A stretch of 64,000 bases of DNA. It comes from Histomonas meleagridis. Its lineage: Eukaryota > Parabasalia > Tritrichomonadida > Dientamoebidae. Both the position numbers and the translations under genes were made by a program. Positions 11,809-25,093 of the stretch are shown here, one piece after another; position 1 is the first letter of the stretch, and the number at the start of each line of letters is the position of its first letter. The notes under the pieces are model-generated. The model searched no databases. It was not told the DNA's origin and saw nothing but the letters and a program-made list of their open reading frames with translations. The stretch covers positions 1 through 64,000 of the forward strand of contig WSYJ01000052.1 of the NCBI GenBank assembly GCA_020186115.1, in the 5' to 3' direction.

Positions 11809-12608
11809 ATGTTAAGTGAAAGACAACTTGATTATCGAGTGTCTGAATTATCCATAGAAGAAAATTATACTAATTTAGATATAGAAGAATATGAAAGAGA
11901 TTTAACGTATGTAAATAGAAATGTTGGTTATAATACATATCGTTACCCACAACGTTGGTTAGAGTCTCCTAGTCAGAATAAAGTAGTTGGAATAAGAAGA
12001 CTTGATATAATACCTACTTCTTACGTAATTTCATTGAAATGTGTTATTAAAGATGGAACAGAAAACCCACCAGAAACTATTGTTAATATTCAAATTATGA
12101 GTCATAATACTTTATTAGAAATAATTATATATTTAATCAATTCTCTTAATGAAGCGTTTACTAATGATCCCGGTTTTGAATACTTATATAATGAAAAAGG
12201 AGAACTTATGATTAATTGTGATTATGAATTTAAGTTTGTTGATCCTATTAATGGCGCATATGATATAAATATAAATAATTTCTTAATATTCTCAAATCAA
12301 GATACTACAAACGATAATTATAGTATATTAAATAATTTCTTTAATGGTAAATCCTTTACTAATGTTTGGAATAAAGTATATTTTAAATTCCGTGCATCAT
12401 TCAGTGATAGTAAAAAGAAGATTTATTGGTGTTAAAGGTGATTTTTTATGAAACAATAAATGTTGTATATAATGCTCCTTCTGACGGATTTACTTTTAAT
12501 ATAAAATTTACATTTGATGGAAAGAATCCTATATATCCTATTTATTGTAGATTTATCATACAATTAGTATTCATGTATAATTATAAGAAAACAATAGTAT
12601 TAAAATGA
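11809..12608 (+). pseudogene. orfB copy 2, near full length with one frameshift
   Basis: The start is placed at ATG 11809 (MLSERQLDYR), because copy 1 begins at the equivalent position; a longer frame from 11785 has no match. The first frame stops at 12435. An overlapping frame from 12426 continues with hydrophobic beta-strand patterns to 12608. The switch falls in an A-rich stretch (about 12411-12421), suggesting a one-base slip. The YPQRWLESPSQNKVVGIRRL core is shared with copy 1. A TCATTTT initiator-like motif lies at 11766-11772. Family unknown; virion component suspected from context. Confidence 0.55.
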
Positions 12609-12625
12609 ACAAAAATAATATAAGC

Positions 12626-12654
12626 GTCATATAATGACAGCGGGTCTAAAGACC
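12626..12654. terminator. Two short hairpins between convergent genes
   Basis: GTCAT/ATGAC (12626-12638) and GGTCT/AGACC (12643-12654) stand between the stop of orfB copy 2 and the stop of the polymerase on the other strand. Their position suits 3'-end formation for both genes. Function is inferred from position only. Confidence 0.35.
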
Positions 12655-12663
12655 TTAATATTT

Positions 12664-14869
12664 TTATGATTCGATTAATGTTTTTATAGGATCTTCACTC
12701 TCTGAACATATATTTTTATATTTATTATTAACATGATATATATATTCATTATCAATATTTTTGGCAATCCAATTATCAGCTGATTTAATATATATTTCTT
12801 TAAATATATGTTCTATCTTAAACTGACCTAATTTATCGCCAATATATCCTAAGTTTTGTAATTTGATATAATCATCTTCAGATATCAATAAAGAATCAAC
12901 TTTTGAATAATATACTTTAGATATTAAACTTTTAATATGATTCATTTTATCATTAAAATTATTTAATACTGATCTTGCAAATTGTGGATAAGTAAAGTGT
13001 TCTCTATAAGGTTTTATTGTATATACATAGTTATCTTCATCATATTTAATAACATAAGGTGCAAATTCTTCAATATATTTATCAACATTAGTCTTTAACT
13101 TTTTATTAAAATTAGGTGGTTTTCTAATAGATGTTCCCCAACAACTATTCATCATAAATTTTAATGTAGTAGCCAATTTATCATTACTAGACTTATTAGC
13201 TTTTATTCTTAAGTTATATAATACTTTTATAAGTTGCTTTATTTTATTATTTTCTCCTTTAAAAGCACCGTTATCATCTGGTTTACCTGTAGGTATTGAT
13301 ATTACAGATGACATATAAGCACCGTTTAAATCTATATAATAATATTTCCCAGTTAAATGTATTTGTTGCCATATAATTTTAGGAAATATACATTCATTAC
13401 GTATTTTATTAGCAATATCATTTGATATTTCATATACACCATCAAAACACCCATATTCATACATTATTTTTAACATTAAATCAGTATATCTATAGTATTT
13501 GACAACATCTATTTTATGAGATGAATTTTTAGTTATATTTACATCTATTAAATGTTGTAATTCATTAATTCTGTATTTTATTTCTTTATCATCATCTAAT
13601 TCATAACCAAATAACTTTTTGCCGTGTTTCATTCTTTTAACAAATTTAGGTATAAACTTTTTTATCAGCCACGGCTACTAGCCTGTAGCTGTTATATGGT
13701 TTATTCACTGTTTTATAACTCCAGCATAATTTATTATAAGTATTAATATCCATAGGTTTTGATAAATTACTTTGTTCCATAGTATCAATTAAATAGTATA
13801 TAGATATATATTTATCAGTATATTCATCCGAAGTATTCAAGCCAATAAATTGGCGTTCTATAGTATTATTTTTACTATAATTTTTGATACTGTCAATAGA
13901 TATATTAACACTTTCATTTAACATATAATGATTATATATAATTATTAATTTTATAGTTTTATCATATTGTTTTCCATAATCTCTGTGAGTAAAATCTTTA
14001 TTAGCCATATATCTAATATTAATAAGAATTTTTAATAAATTAGATATATCTTTTAATTGTTATAATGGAACTGTACTAGTATTTATAAATGATCTTAACA
14101 TATTAATTTCATTATCTGTAAATAAATTACTTGCAATAAATGATTGTATCAAACAAGATTCATTGATATGTTCATTGTTGACGTTGTTGAAAATACCATA
14201 TTCTGTAAGATCTATATCAGTAGTATTAATATAAGGGAAGAATCCTGGATTAACTCTTCTACCGTTCTTTAAATCTCTAAAATCAAATTTTATAGATTTA
14301 ATATTTTTTAAAGTTTCTAATGCTATAGTGTTACTGTCACTAATATTATCTTTTTCATTAATAATATCATATAAGAAGTTAACTGTATTCATATTTCCAT
14401 GATAGTAAGATATATTATTATCATCACTAATTACAGTCATTCTAATATCTTTATTTATCTTAGCACCAACTGCCTTTATAGCATACATTAATGCATATAA
14501 TATATCTTCTTTATTACTAAGGTCTTTGTTGTAAGTAAAATCTTTCTGAGTCATTAATTTTTTAATTAATTCTTTAGTTATATTGTTAATGGATTCATTC
14601 TGTTTTACAGGTTTCTCTACATGTTCATCTTCAGATAATGCTATATTATAATAATCATCAAATGGATTTTTATATATATATTTACTACGTTTATTGTGTT
14701 TTATTTTATATTGCAATTGATTAACTGATAAACTAACATTTTGATTACTCATTTCATCATATACCTTATAAATGGTTTTAGTATTAATATGTACAAAATT
14801 GTCTGGTAGTGTATAACCATACTTATTGAACAGTTCTATTACTTGTTTTGTTGTTAGCTTCCTTGGCAA
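12664..14869 (-). pseudogene. Family-B DNA polymerase of the decayed element
   Basis: Three consecutive frames (14869-14060, 14008-13646, 13632-12664) form one gene. The first two are in the same frame with a TAA between; the third needs a shift near 13640. The C-terminal part has polymerase motif A (YYYIDLNGAYMSS), motif B (KFMMNSCWG) and a motif C that reads YYSKVDSLLI. The usual first aspartate of D-T-D is K here and only the second is kept. The upstream part carries an ESCLIQSFIAS block equivalent to DCCFIYALKQSG in the intact Maverick. A recognisable 3'-5' exonuclease is not evident. It is much diverged from the polymerase at 44.3-47.6 kb. Confidence 0.7.
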
Positions 14870-14941
14870 TATATTTATATAAAAATAAAAAAATAAATTT
14901 TATATAAAAAAATATATTTACAAAGAAAATATATAACACAG

Positions 14942-15163
14942 ATGTTTTATATGGTTAAAATGTTTAATAAAATTAAAGATTATACTATATCATCATATGA
15001 TTATGCACATTATTATAGAATATATGTAAACCTACCTGGACCACCTAATTTAAATATTGCTGCAAAACCTACTTTTGTCTTTCTTCTAATTAATTTTTTG
15101 CTTGTTCCTCTCTTTCTTTCGAATTTTTATGATCGATATCTAATCACATCAAATTACAAATAA
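14942..15163 (+). CDS. Doubtful small ORF at the edge of the decayed element
   Basis: 73 codons starting MFYMVKMFNKIKDY, divergent from the polymerase gene by about 70 bases. It has a hydrophobic C-terminal stretch (FVFLLINFLLVPLFL) that could be a membrane segment. No relative is recognised. It may be a relic, or chance in AT-rich DNA. Confidence 0.2.
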   Translation: MFYMVKMFNKIKDYTISSYDYAHYYRIYVNLPGPPNLNIAAKPTFVFLLINFLLVPLFLSNFYDRYLITSNYK

Positions 15164-16627
15164 TATCATTGATAATGATGAAATTTATATTTTATATCAT
15201 ATTTTATTACAATAAAATTTTATTTACTAAAAATATTCTTCTTGTAATTTTTATATACATACCTTTTTGCAATTAGGCTCAGCAAATGGGCTTCAATAAC
15301 GGAAAATACAATGATTTTGCGTACTTAATTTTTGTTGGAGTAATATGAAATTTAATATTTCCCCAACGGTTAAAAGTGGGCAATTTTTAATAACCGATAT
15401 CATAGGTGGTTACACTTATAAAAAAATGCAAATATCTCGTCAAAAAATAGTTGTCGAAATTTTTGGTCTTAATATAAAAAAAATATCTATACTGTAGAAA
15501 TAATAAATTTAAATTATCAAATAAATTTATTATTAAATTTCTTAAAAATATAAAATTTAAATCTTATAAAAAAAATGATTTCACTAATTTTTAACATAAT
15601 AATAATGCAATTTGTCATATTTTTCGGAGGAGAATATGGTGAACTTAGTCACGCCCAATGGGAATGTGTAGTTATAAAGATATAAAATTGTTATGTTGAA
15701 CAAACAAAAATACCGAATTACTTACCGACACAATGTGTCATTTTTTTGTGATATTTTCAATTTATTCGATGTCTTTGATCTATAGTTAGAGTATCTTTTA
15801 AAATCTGATGACAAATTTATAGATATTTTTCAAAATAGTTTCCTATATACATTGCATCATCTATTATATATTATGTTTTATATATTATACGTTGCATGTT
15901 ATAAAGTGTATTAGATAACCAAAAACAAAGACTTCTGAACATTTCAGTTAATACATGTCGACTTTTTGAGTGTAAAATATACTTTTTGAATGCCGGAGCG
16001 GTTATTGCAGTTATAATGAAATTTGCTACGAATTTATATGAAAATTTAAAAAATTGACGAAATCGACCACATAAGATATAAACCGGCTTTCTCTAAAATA
16101 ATCTTATTATAGTAATTTGCCTACATAGAAATACTCTTTAGAGAAAATTGAACGCCTTTTAGATTAAATTAAACGACTTTTAGATAATTTTTTATACCAT
16201 TAATTATTATTCATGAATGAAGAAGTCCAAAAATTCAATACCAGAAAAGTACTTTTCTGAAGTCCAAGCGATAAATGTATTGAAAATATTCTATGAGTTA
16301 TTTGATGCAGAAATTTCAATTATAGGTCATGCAGACAAAAAAACGTCATTTTCATAATATCTTTAAAATGTAGCAAAATTTTGATATTCCGAATATATGT
16401 TATTAATATATTACTTATTATTTTTAAATATGGTATTTTTTTTTTAGATATTATGATAAAATTAAAAAAAATTCATTTGAATTGGAAGATTTTATATTTT
16501 TAGTATGAACGATGAGTTTCGTACAAAAAATAAATATCTGGAAAGTTATTTAATCATATGGTTAAATTTTGATATTATTGGATTGATAGTTTTTGTAAAA
16601 AGTTTGAATTAATCATGGATTATGACG
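15164..16627. other. AT-rich intergenic DNA, no gene seen
   Basis: No supported coding frame. A short frame near 15606 (starting MQFVIFFGGEYGEL) is only 18 codons. The right end of the decayed Maverick-like element should lie around here, but I found no terminal repeat matching anything at the left. Confidence 0.5.
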
Positions 16628-18205
16628 GATTTATTGGACCGTTAATTGAATGGAGCTCCCGAATTTTGAAGGAATTGAACGTATCGGATTTTTCGATGTC
16701 GTAAACCATGCAAATAAAACATGTTTTTCAATGCTTATTCAATTATTTTTCATGTTTGTAAAAAAATATTTGCTCATTCAATTGTGTTTCAATAAAAATA
16801 TTTTCGCATAAAATATTCTATTAAAATAAAAAATGACATACGATACAAAAATTCGAATTTTTTTGAAAATTCTTAATATTATGACGAGGAAATTGAATTG
16901 ATTCAATTTTCAATCAACAATTGGTATCGTTGCATTCATCGATTGATATGTTTTAAAATTCGATGTTTTTCTGAAATAAAAATCGAAAATTTGTGCGATT
17001 ATAACTAAATCAAAATTTATTAATGAAAAATGTCGTTATTATTTATACTTTCAGTTAATTATCAATAAACATTTATCATATGATACTTAATTAATGAACG
17101 CATATTCCTGTGACACCTTTTTTCCATTTACATATATAAATTAAAATACGATTAACACAATGATTAATATAATACAGCCAATATATCATCACAAACTATA
17201 TATTTTTATGTATTTTATTAATTATATATAGTTGTTCAGCATTATAACGATTTATGTATTTTAATTTTCGAATAATAAAATTCATGTTGTAAATAACCGA
17301 TTATATTTTCTATTAATATCGTTTGATTTTCATTATATAATACAATATATCACATGCAAAATATATATATCATCATGTGAATATTATATTATTATATAAA
17401 GTTGAATATTCTATTAAACATATTATTATTGCCAATTTAAAACATTTATTGTGACGAAAATATTCTTATCAATTAAAAATTGTAAATATTGACATATTAT
17501 TTTCATTATATTCAGAAAATAATTGTTCATGTTAATGAATATATTATTCATATATTGAAAATTTAACGATTCATTAAATGGCTCAATTTTGATCCGTGTT
17601 TTAATTATGGTATTGATCAAAATTTATTTATTTTCGATACGTAAATAGGTTTATGATATCTAATTTATATAAAATGTATCATATAATCTCATTAAAAATG
17701 GAATATTGTATTCAAGTCGAATAACATTATGACGATAAATACATATTTGATTTATTGCATCGAATATTCATCTAATTTTCGCGTAAATATTTTTTTATAT
17801 GATTTGATATTAATATACACATGAATTAACTTCGGTATAACATATGCGATCAGATGCTGGATCTTCACCGAATTACGTTTTTACTATTTCGTATTAAATT
17901 CGTCAAATTTTATTCCATATCAAAATTTAATGATTAATGCAACGATACGGATTGTTGATTGAAAATTGAATCAATTCAATTTCCTCGTCATAATATTAAG
18001 AATTTTCAAAAAAATTCGAATTTTTGTATCGTATGTCATTTTTTATTTTAATAGAATATTTTATGCGAAATTATTTTTATTGAAACACAATTGAATGATC
18101 ATTGAAAAACATGTTTTATTTGTATGGTTTACGACATCGAAAAATCCGATACGTTCAATTCCTTCAAAATTCGGGAGCTCCATTCAATTAACGGTCCAAT
18201 AAATC
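16628..18205. mobile_element. 1.58 kb non-autonomous element with about 300-base inverted repeats
   Basis: The left arm (16628 to about 16940) begins GATTTATTGGACCGTTAATT and contains GGAGCTCCCGAATTTTGAAG. The right arm (about 17930 to 18205) is its inverted copy. Agreement is high over the outer 110 bases and continues, with some indels, to an inner block at TTGAATTGATTCAATTTTC. The middle kilobase is AT-rich and has no transposase, so it depends on an enzyme elsewhere. The inner motif resembles one in the repeats of the Merlin-type element at 33.8 kb. Confidence 0.75.
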
Positions 18206-19940
18206 AGACAACCGTCAAAAATCAATTCAAAATCAAAAACGATAGAATATTGAAATTTTGTTACGCATCGAACAACGACCACATTCGTATATAATGTGTA
18301 TTGTTATCAAACTAAGATTCCTTTTTTGTAATCCCAAATAAATAAATTTGTGATGTACATAATGTAGTATTAAAAAATCATATTTTGGCATCGAGGATTA
18401 ATAATATGAACAGAATAATCTAATTTTTTTCGAGAACCGCATGATTTGACTAGGTCTGTCAATCATATCACTATAAAAAAAAATAAAAATAATCTCATCT
18501 ATATTATATTTTTTGAGAAATCGTATTTAGACGTCGTAACGGTCGCCTGTTCTCAAAAATGATTACTTCATTCATAGAAATTTTAAGAAAAATTCCTATT
18601 ATTGTCATTTAACACCACAGTGTTATGCTGTGATATTAATGATATTAATAAAGATCAAATAAATATAATTCTATGTTAATCTTCATCATAATAAATAGTA
18701 ATTGGGCCAGTGTAAGCAGCCGAAACTAATGTGATCTTATAACGTTTCTAAAATGATAGATTGCTTCTTTCAGAGCCACCTTTGTTTGTAATGAAAAGAT
18801 TTGAATAAATATCAGTGTGTGTATTTGAGGAAAAAGTAATAATTTGATAATATTTACCATCATTCAATTTCCCTTCTATCGTCACTTATCGCTGCCTCTA
18901 TCGTTCAACATAAACCATGCAAAAGTCGATTTCTGTCACTTTTGATAATGAAAAAATAAATTTATCTTGTGCTAATCAAGATATAATTCTAAGTTTTTTA
19001 TTAATCATAAATGTATATATTATATATCCATAATATCAAAATCGTAGAATGATCGCTATATACGAATTGCTGAAATCGAAAGTCAATTTTATATTCATGT
19101 ATTAGAAGATTTGATGACGATAGATATTTTGATAAAAGATATGCAAACAAACATAGGCAAAAAAAGTTGTGAATATCATTGAAAATAAATTTTTTATTTA
19201 TCTCTAAATGTCAATTAATAAAATTATTTAAAGCTTTTTTAATCAATAAAGATTAATATTGTCACTGATTTTCGGAAACAAGGGAAAATCAATAAATTAT
19301 GCAATTTTCTCAAATATTTATTTTTTATGCATATGGTAATAAAGACAAAATTCTAATGGTTTATACATGACTAAATAATACTAACGGTCTTCCTTGGGAG
19401 TGTACACAATATTTTTTATTTTTTATATGTTTATTAGACTTGTCCAATAAACATATAAACTTATTAGACTTGTCCAATAAACATATAAACTTATTAGACA
19501 AGTATATTAAATTTGTTAATTTTAAACAACTTCATATATATTATGGAAATATTATACATCACCTAGCTATTTAGATATTTAGAACTTTTCATTCTGGCTT
19601 TAACTTTTATCAAAATAAATGAAATTAATATTTTTATTTATTTTTTTAAAATAAATATATTTAATAATTAAAAATTATTAGTAAGTTCATTATCAAAATA
19701 TAAAATAACTTACATTAATAATATCAAAGTTTATACAAATGAAGACAAATATTTACTTATTGACTTATGTTAATTAATTTGGTTTTTTGTCTGGTTTTCT
19801 GTTGAAACTTTAAATTTTTTCTCATTCTAACGCATTAATAATATTAATAAAATTCATATTAAAGAATTAATTTTGTCTTTTTGTTTGGTTTTGCGTTCAA
19901 ATTTCGACATCATTTTTATTTATTTGATTTTTTAATATTG
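18206..19940. other. Intergenic DNA upstream of the LRR gene
   Basis: No gene seen. It is AT-rich with scattered short repeats; the tandem repeat at 19431-19497 is listed separately. Confidence 0.5.
19431..19497. repeat. 30-base tandem repeat, just over two copies
   Basis: The unit TTATTAGACTTGTCCAATAA plus ACATATAAAC is repeated, starting at 19431 and 19461. A partial third copy follows. The unit is partly palindromic (TTATTAGACTTGTCCAATAA), so it could fold. Confidence 0.7.
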
Positions 19941-21522
19941 ATGATGTTTGCTCTTTTATTTTGCAATCTTATAATTCCATCTTTTGGATTTTACTATAAT
20001 AATACAAAAATACTTGCAATAAGAACAGACGAAGACTTTACAACTTCAAAAAAAATATAAGAATACAACAAAAGGCTTAATAATTCAAGATGGAATCACA
20101 TCAATACCATCACAAGCATTTAGAGCTTGGCCAAAGCTATCTTGGGTTTCCATTGAGGAATCAGTATTGTTTATTGGTGATAGGGCATTTTTAGAATGTT
20201 CCAATTTATCAATTGTTACCATTAATAGAAGTGTACATACAATATCATATGGTGCATTTTATAGATGTTCTAAATTGTCTGAAATTATTTTTGGTGACAA
20301 TCTGGTTAAAATTGGCCATCATTCATTTGCTGAATGTTCATCACTTAAAGATGTTAAGTTACCAAAATCAGTTTCTTCGATTGAAGAATATGCATTTTCT
20401 GAGTGTGCTAAATTAGCAAATATCACTTTGGGAGAAAATTTAACCAAAATTAATTTGGGTGTATTTAATCAATGTTCATCACTTGAAAGCATTAAATTAC
20501 CAAATTCAATAACCTTAATCGAAGATTATGGATTTTCTTCTTGTTCTAAATTAAAAGAAATTACTATTGGAGGAAATTTAACTAAAATTGGCGATTATGC
20601 ATTTTCTTATTGTAACGTACTTTTAAGGTTTACATTCCCAAATTCGCTTTCTACAATTGGAAATTATGCATTTAATTATTGTCCTAAATTATCAGAAGCT
20701 ATTTTTGGAGAAAACTTAACTACAATAGGTAGATATGCATTTTCTAATTGTAAATCGCTTAAAAATATTACATTACCAAATTCGATAACTACAATTGAAG
20801 ATTTTACATTTTCTTATTGTGATCAATTATCAGATGTTAAATTTGGAAACAATTTAACTATGATTGGCGATAGTGCATTCCTTCTTTGTATTTCTCTCAA
20901 AAAAATCGAAACACCAGATTCAGTAACTTTAATTGGAACAATGGCATTTGGATTTTGTTCTAATTTATCAGTACTTATTCTTTGTGAAAATTTAGCTTCA
21001 ATTGGATTTAAAGCATTTTGTAATTGCACTTGTCTAACATGTGTTTATTATTGTGGCAACACAGAACCTAATGTTGATAACACAGCATTCGATTTTTGTT
21101 CTGTAGGATGTGTGATGACATTAAATATATATAATTCGTCAAAATTTGGTAAACTTAATGTTTCAGTTGGATCAAATATAAGTAATTGTAATCCATTTCC
21201 AACAAACTCATATACAAAATCAAGTACATTAACAAATTCACAAACAACAACAATAACAAACACAAATATATACACACAATCAACCACAATTACACCACCA
21301 AAAACATTTTCAGAATCATATATAAGATCTATCACATTATCTCATTCATTCTCAAAATCAAGTACATCATCAAAGTCATTATCATCAAACTCTAATTCGA
21401 AAACTATGGCAATTGTTGCTGTTTGTGTAAGTGTTTCTTCTATTGTAATTTTAATAGTTATTGTAGCAGCAATTTTCATTATTATACGTAGAAGTAAAAG
21501 CTATAACAATGAAGTTATTTAA
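19941..21522 (+). CDS. BspA-like leucine-rich-repeat surface protein (one frameshift)
   Basis: Type I membrane protein of the trichomonad BspA family. It has about nine LRR_5 repeats of roughly 23 residues with the pattern IGDYAFSYC..L..ITLPNS, then a Ser/Thr-rich stalk (about 21190-21400), a membrane segment near the C-terminus (IVILIVIVAAIFIIIR) and a short basic tail. The long frame begins only at 20167. The true start is probably ATG 19941, which gives a signal peptide (MMFALLFCNLIIPSFG). That frame slips in an A8 run at about 20049-20056, and the other frame joins the LRR domain without a stop. Either a sequencing slip or a real null allele. Family role: surface adhesion and host or bacterial contact. 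Confidence 0.85.
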
Positions 21523-22082
21523 AATACTATCACCGGTAATAGAACCTTTCAATTAAAAAAAGAGAGAGTTTACTGAAACATAAATAAAGGTAAATATTAC
21601 TTAAATCTTTTTGAAATTTAATATAATGAGCTTTATGTACACTAAATAATAAATATAATATAATAAATAATATCACCTTTTATTCGACAACTGAATTCAT
21701 CTTTTCATAGAACTAAAATTTGGAGGAAAACATGATATTAATTCATAATATTTACTTGTTTTGATGAAAATATTTTTACCAAGTTTTAATAAACGTATGA
21801 AGGTCTAAAACGTAATGTTTCTTGATTTTTCTTTCAACAGTTTTTGATGTAATGATATCATATTATAAGCTCAAAATTTCTTTTGTTCTTTAAAGTAAAT
21901 TAACATCATTGATTAAATAGGATTTTAAAAGGCCTGTCATGACTTGCCATTTTCCATAATTGTAAAATGTACAGTATTCAAAAATACGGCACTTTCCCGA
22001 AAATCCAAAACTCGTTTTTTGAGAACGTTTAAAAAGCAGTTAATTGAGGTATAATACGTTAGATACATTATATTTTAGGAAA
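21523..22082. other. Intergenic DNA, no gene seen
   Basis: AT-rich 3' flank of the LRR gene. No supported coding frame or repeat. Confidence 0.5.
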
Positions 22083-22464
22083 ATGTCTGATCCAGTCATA
22101 CGTCTTTGAACATATGGTCGAGATCTTGGTATCATTCCTATTTCACGTCTACCGACTGAGTTTGATAAAGCATATTTCATTTGTGTTAATACATACCAAT
22201 CATACCGCCTTAATCTTGGTACTGGGCCATTAAATGATGCCGTTTCATTGGATAAATGTGTGAAGAACTTTGGGTTTCATATTTACTTCCTGTACAATCC
22301 TCATTCAATATATTTTTAAAAAATATCTTGATCATTTCTTTCAATTCACAACAGATCACTTAGTTTTCTTCTATATTGGCCATGGCACAACGGTTAGAGA
22401 TCTTGATGGAGATGAAGATGATTTTATCAAAATGTTTATGATTAATGGTATGAACATGAAATTC
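22083..22464 (+). pseudogene. Metacaspase/caspase-like (peptidase C14) relic
   Basis: An ATG frame meets TGA after eight codons but continues in frame with a KAYFICVNTYQ strand and a GPLNDAVSLDKCVKNFGF block. That block is typical of the start of the caspase fold (N-D-A, then a helix). A one-base slip in the T/A run near 22310 leads to FFYIGHGTTVRDLDGDEDD, the catalytic-His loop of metacaspases with its acidic follow-up. The sequence ends soon after, before any catalytic-Cys (DSCHSG-like) segment. A 5' fragment of a dead gene. Confidence 0.6.
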
Positions 22465-25093
22465 TGATGTATTATAATATATAAAATTATAATTTTAATC
22501 AACATATTGGATGAATATTCTATTTGAAATCGAAAGGCTCTTTTCCGTTATTCTATTGTACATTCGAAATCTCATATTTTAAAAGAAATATTCAAAATAA
22601 AGATAATAAATACCTCCATTCATGCTGCTATAATTTCTATAATTATTTGAATTGTATTAACATTTATTTGATAAAATTGTATGTAGAGAAATGCATTTTA
22701 AAAAAAATTGATTATTAAGTATCATTTTTTCATAAAAAAACGATATATATCTAATCAATGAGAAAAACATAACGAATTTTTTTATAATTATTCATATATC
22801 AAAGATATTTTTGTTTTTGATTTCGAATGATGTCATTCGATGTTCATTTAAAATCTATATATTTAATCCATAATCAACAAATTCTAGATTTATACATACA
22901 CTAATTGCATATTAAGATTGAATACGATACAAATGAAATTTAAAACTTAGATAATTAATCAAAAAGGAAAGATTAAAAAAAATAAAAAAACATGCATACT
23001 AGATTACGAACTTGAAGTTCATTTAGATACACAAAAACAGTTAACAAATATCTTACTACATCTTCAAATTAATGATTTTTTTTTTTTTGTAATTAAAGGT
23101 TCTATCGAGTCGAAATTTTCGGGATGTGGGAATATTCTCATAAAAAAATTATAAATAATTTAACGGTTGAAATTACTTAACATTTTCGACCCAAGTTGCA
23201 AATCAATTTACAAAAATTAATAACAACCGTCTTATCGGCATTTCTAAACGTACTACAATTACAACAAATACATAACAGAGTAACGAAAACGAAGAAAATT
23301 ACGTAACAATATATTCTATATTCGAAAAATAATATAAACTAAATGAGTAAAACAAGAAACATATTTATTTATAACATAATCATGTATTTCACATATTCAA
23401 ATATAATATCATCATATATAATATTATATACAATGAATATGTTATAAATTATGTTAAAAATGATGTTATATATTATAATATATATATGATATATAATATA
23501 TTATAATATAATATTTAATAATGTTATACACAATGGAAATGTAATATTACATAAATATGTTATGCATTATGTTATACACAGATATTTTATGTATATATAT
23601 ATTTAATGAACACGAATATATTATACATGAATATTTTATATATGATGTTATATATAATAATGCTATACATATAAATTTACATCAACACATTATACACAAT
23701 AATGTAATAGAATTGCAGTCTGCTTGTAATTGATATCCTTTAATTTTATTTAAATGGATTAACGAAAAATATTTTTCAGTTGATCATTCAGATGTAAATT
23801 GTCGCCTTTTGCCTCTAAACAACCGCGAATATAGAATAATTTGAATGTTAACTTTTTTTTAGTTGAGGAGTGAGTGAAAAATATAATTATTGCAAAAATT
23901 TCAATTTCAAATCCAATTAAAATATGCTAAAAATATATTATGAAACATATTTTCTATTAATAGTGCTACAGTATTCATCCAACTTGTTTTGTGTTCTTAT
24001 GCACTGAAAGATTTCTCTTTTTTGAGTTAAATGCTTTACAAATATAAACTATACAATGCATGGCCATAACCGTCCCGTTCATCATGATGACTGATTTTTT
24101 AAAGAACCTTGAGCTTGGCTAGATTAAAATGACATATAACCTATAAAAATGGAACCACCTGGACGACACAGAAACTTTTATTTAATATTATAAAACTCAC
24201 AGATTATTTATTTTCACGAAAACGTAATACGATTTAAGTCGAATTGACTTATACATAAATCAAAAGAGGGAGCCATTAAACAGGAAAACCTTTGTTATTA
24301 CAAAAAACATCGGGTAGACTGAACTATACCCCGGAAAAAACACGTTATTTACGATAGATGACGATAGACATTTTGTGGCAGACGTTGTAAAATTACGTAT
24401 TCAATATAACCGTTTACATTGATTTTACAACCATGCAAAATTATCAAAAAGTTACCACTTAAATTTTGTCAACTTTACATATATGTAAAGTATTCATATA
24501 TTTTACGTAAGCATTCACTTTATATATTGCTATGTTCAGGAAGCATTGCTGATGCTAATAGAGGAGCTAAACATTATTAATAGATACATATGCCGTATTA
24601 AGTATATATAAAAAACATTATTAATGGGTACAAAAAAAATTGAATTTTATCGACTATTTATTGATTGAATTCTCTGGTAATTGCCAGTAACGGTTTTGAC
24701 AATTACCATGCTGATACCGTTTACCATGTGAAAACACCAAATTTTAATCAAAATCATATTATTTCAGACGATATAATAAACATCAAAAAGGAATATTTTA
24801 TGGAAGCATATTTCTGAATATAATTTAATTATATGTCTGAATTATCGTTCAACCGAAAAATTCAATTAATTTTTTTTTAGTTTTCCAAAAATCTTTAAAT
24901 TTTCGCAGTATCTTTTAGGGACGTGTCCACATTGAACATTTTATTCATATATACACAAAAACCTGATCATTTTCTTTTAAATTATAAACAATTGTTCAAA
25001 TTCTAGTCAGTGGTTTTTTATATTATTCTAAATTGTTAATTTGTCTTCAAACTTTAATCATTTATTTTGTTTTCCATTCTAAACATTATTTTA
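22465..25093. other. Long AT-rich intergenic stretch
   Basis: No supported gene. Between about 23390 and 23700 the sequence is dominated by TATA/ATAT runs with recurring TTATAC.CAATG-like phrases, a diverged microsatellite field. The small frames here are chance products of the AT bias. Confidence 0.5.

Noticed and set aside
20823-21335. Minus-strand ORFs across the LRR gene
   Set aside because: They mirror the repeat structure of the plus-strand LRR gene.
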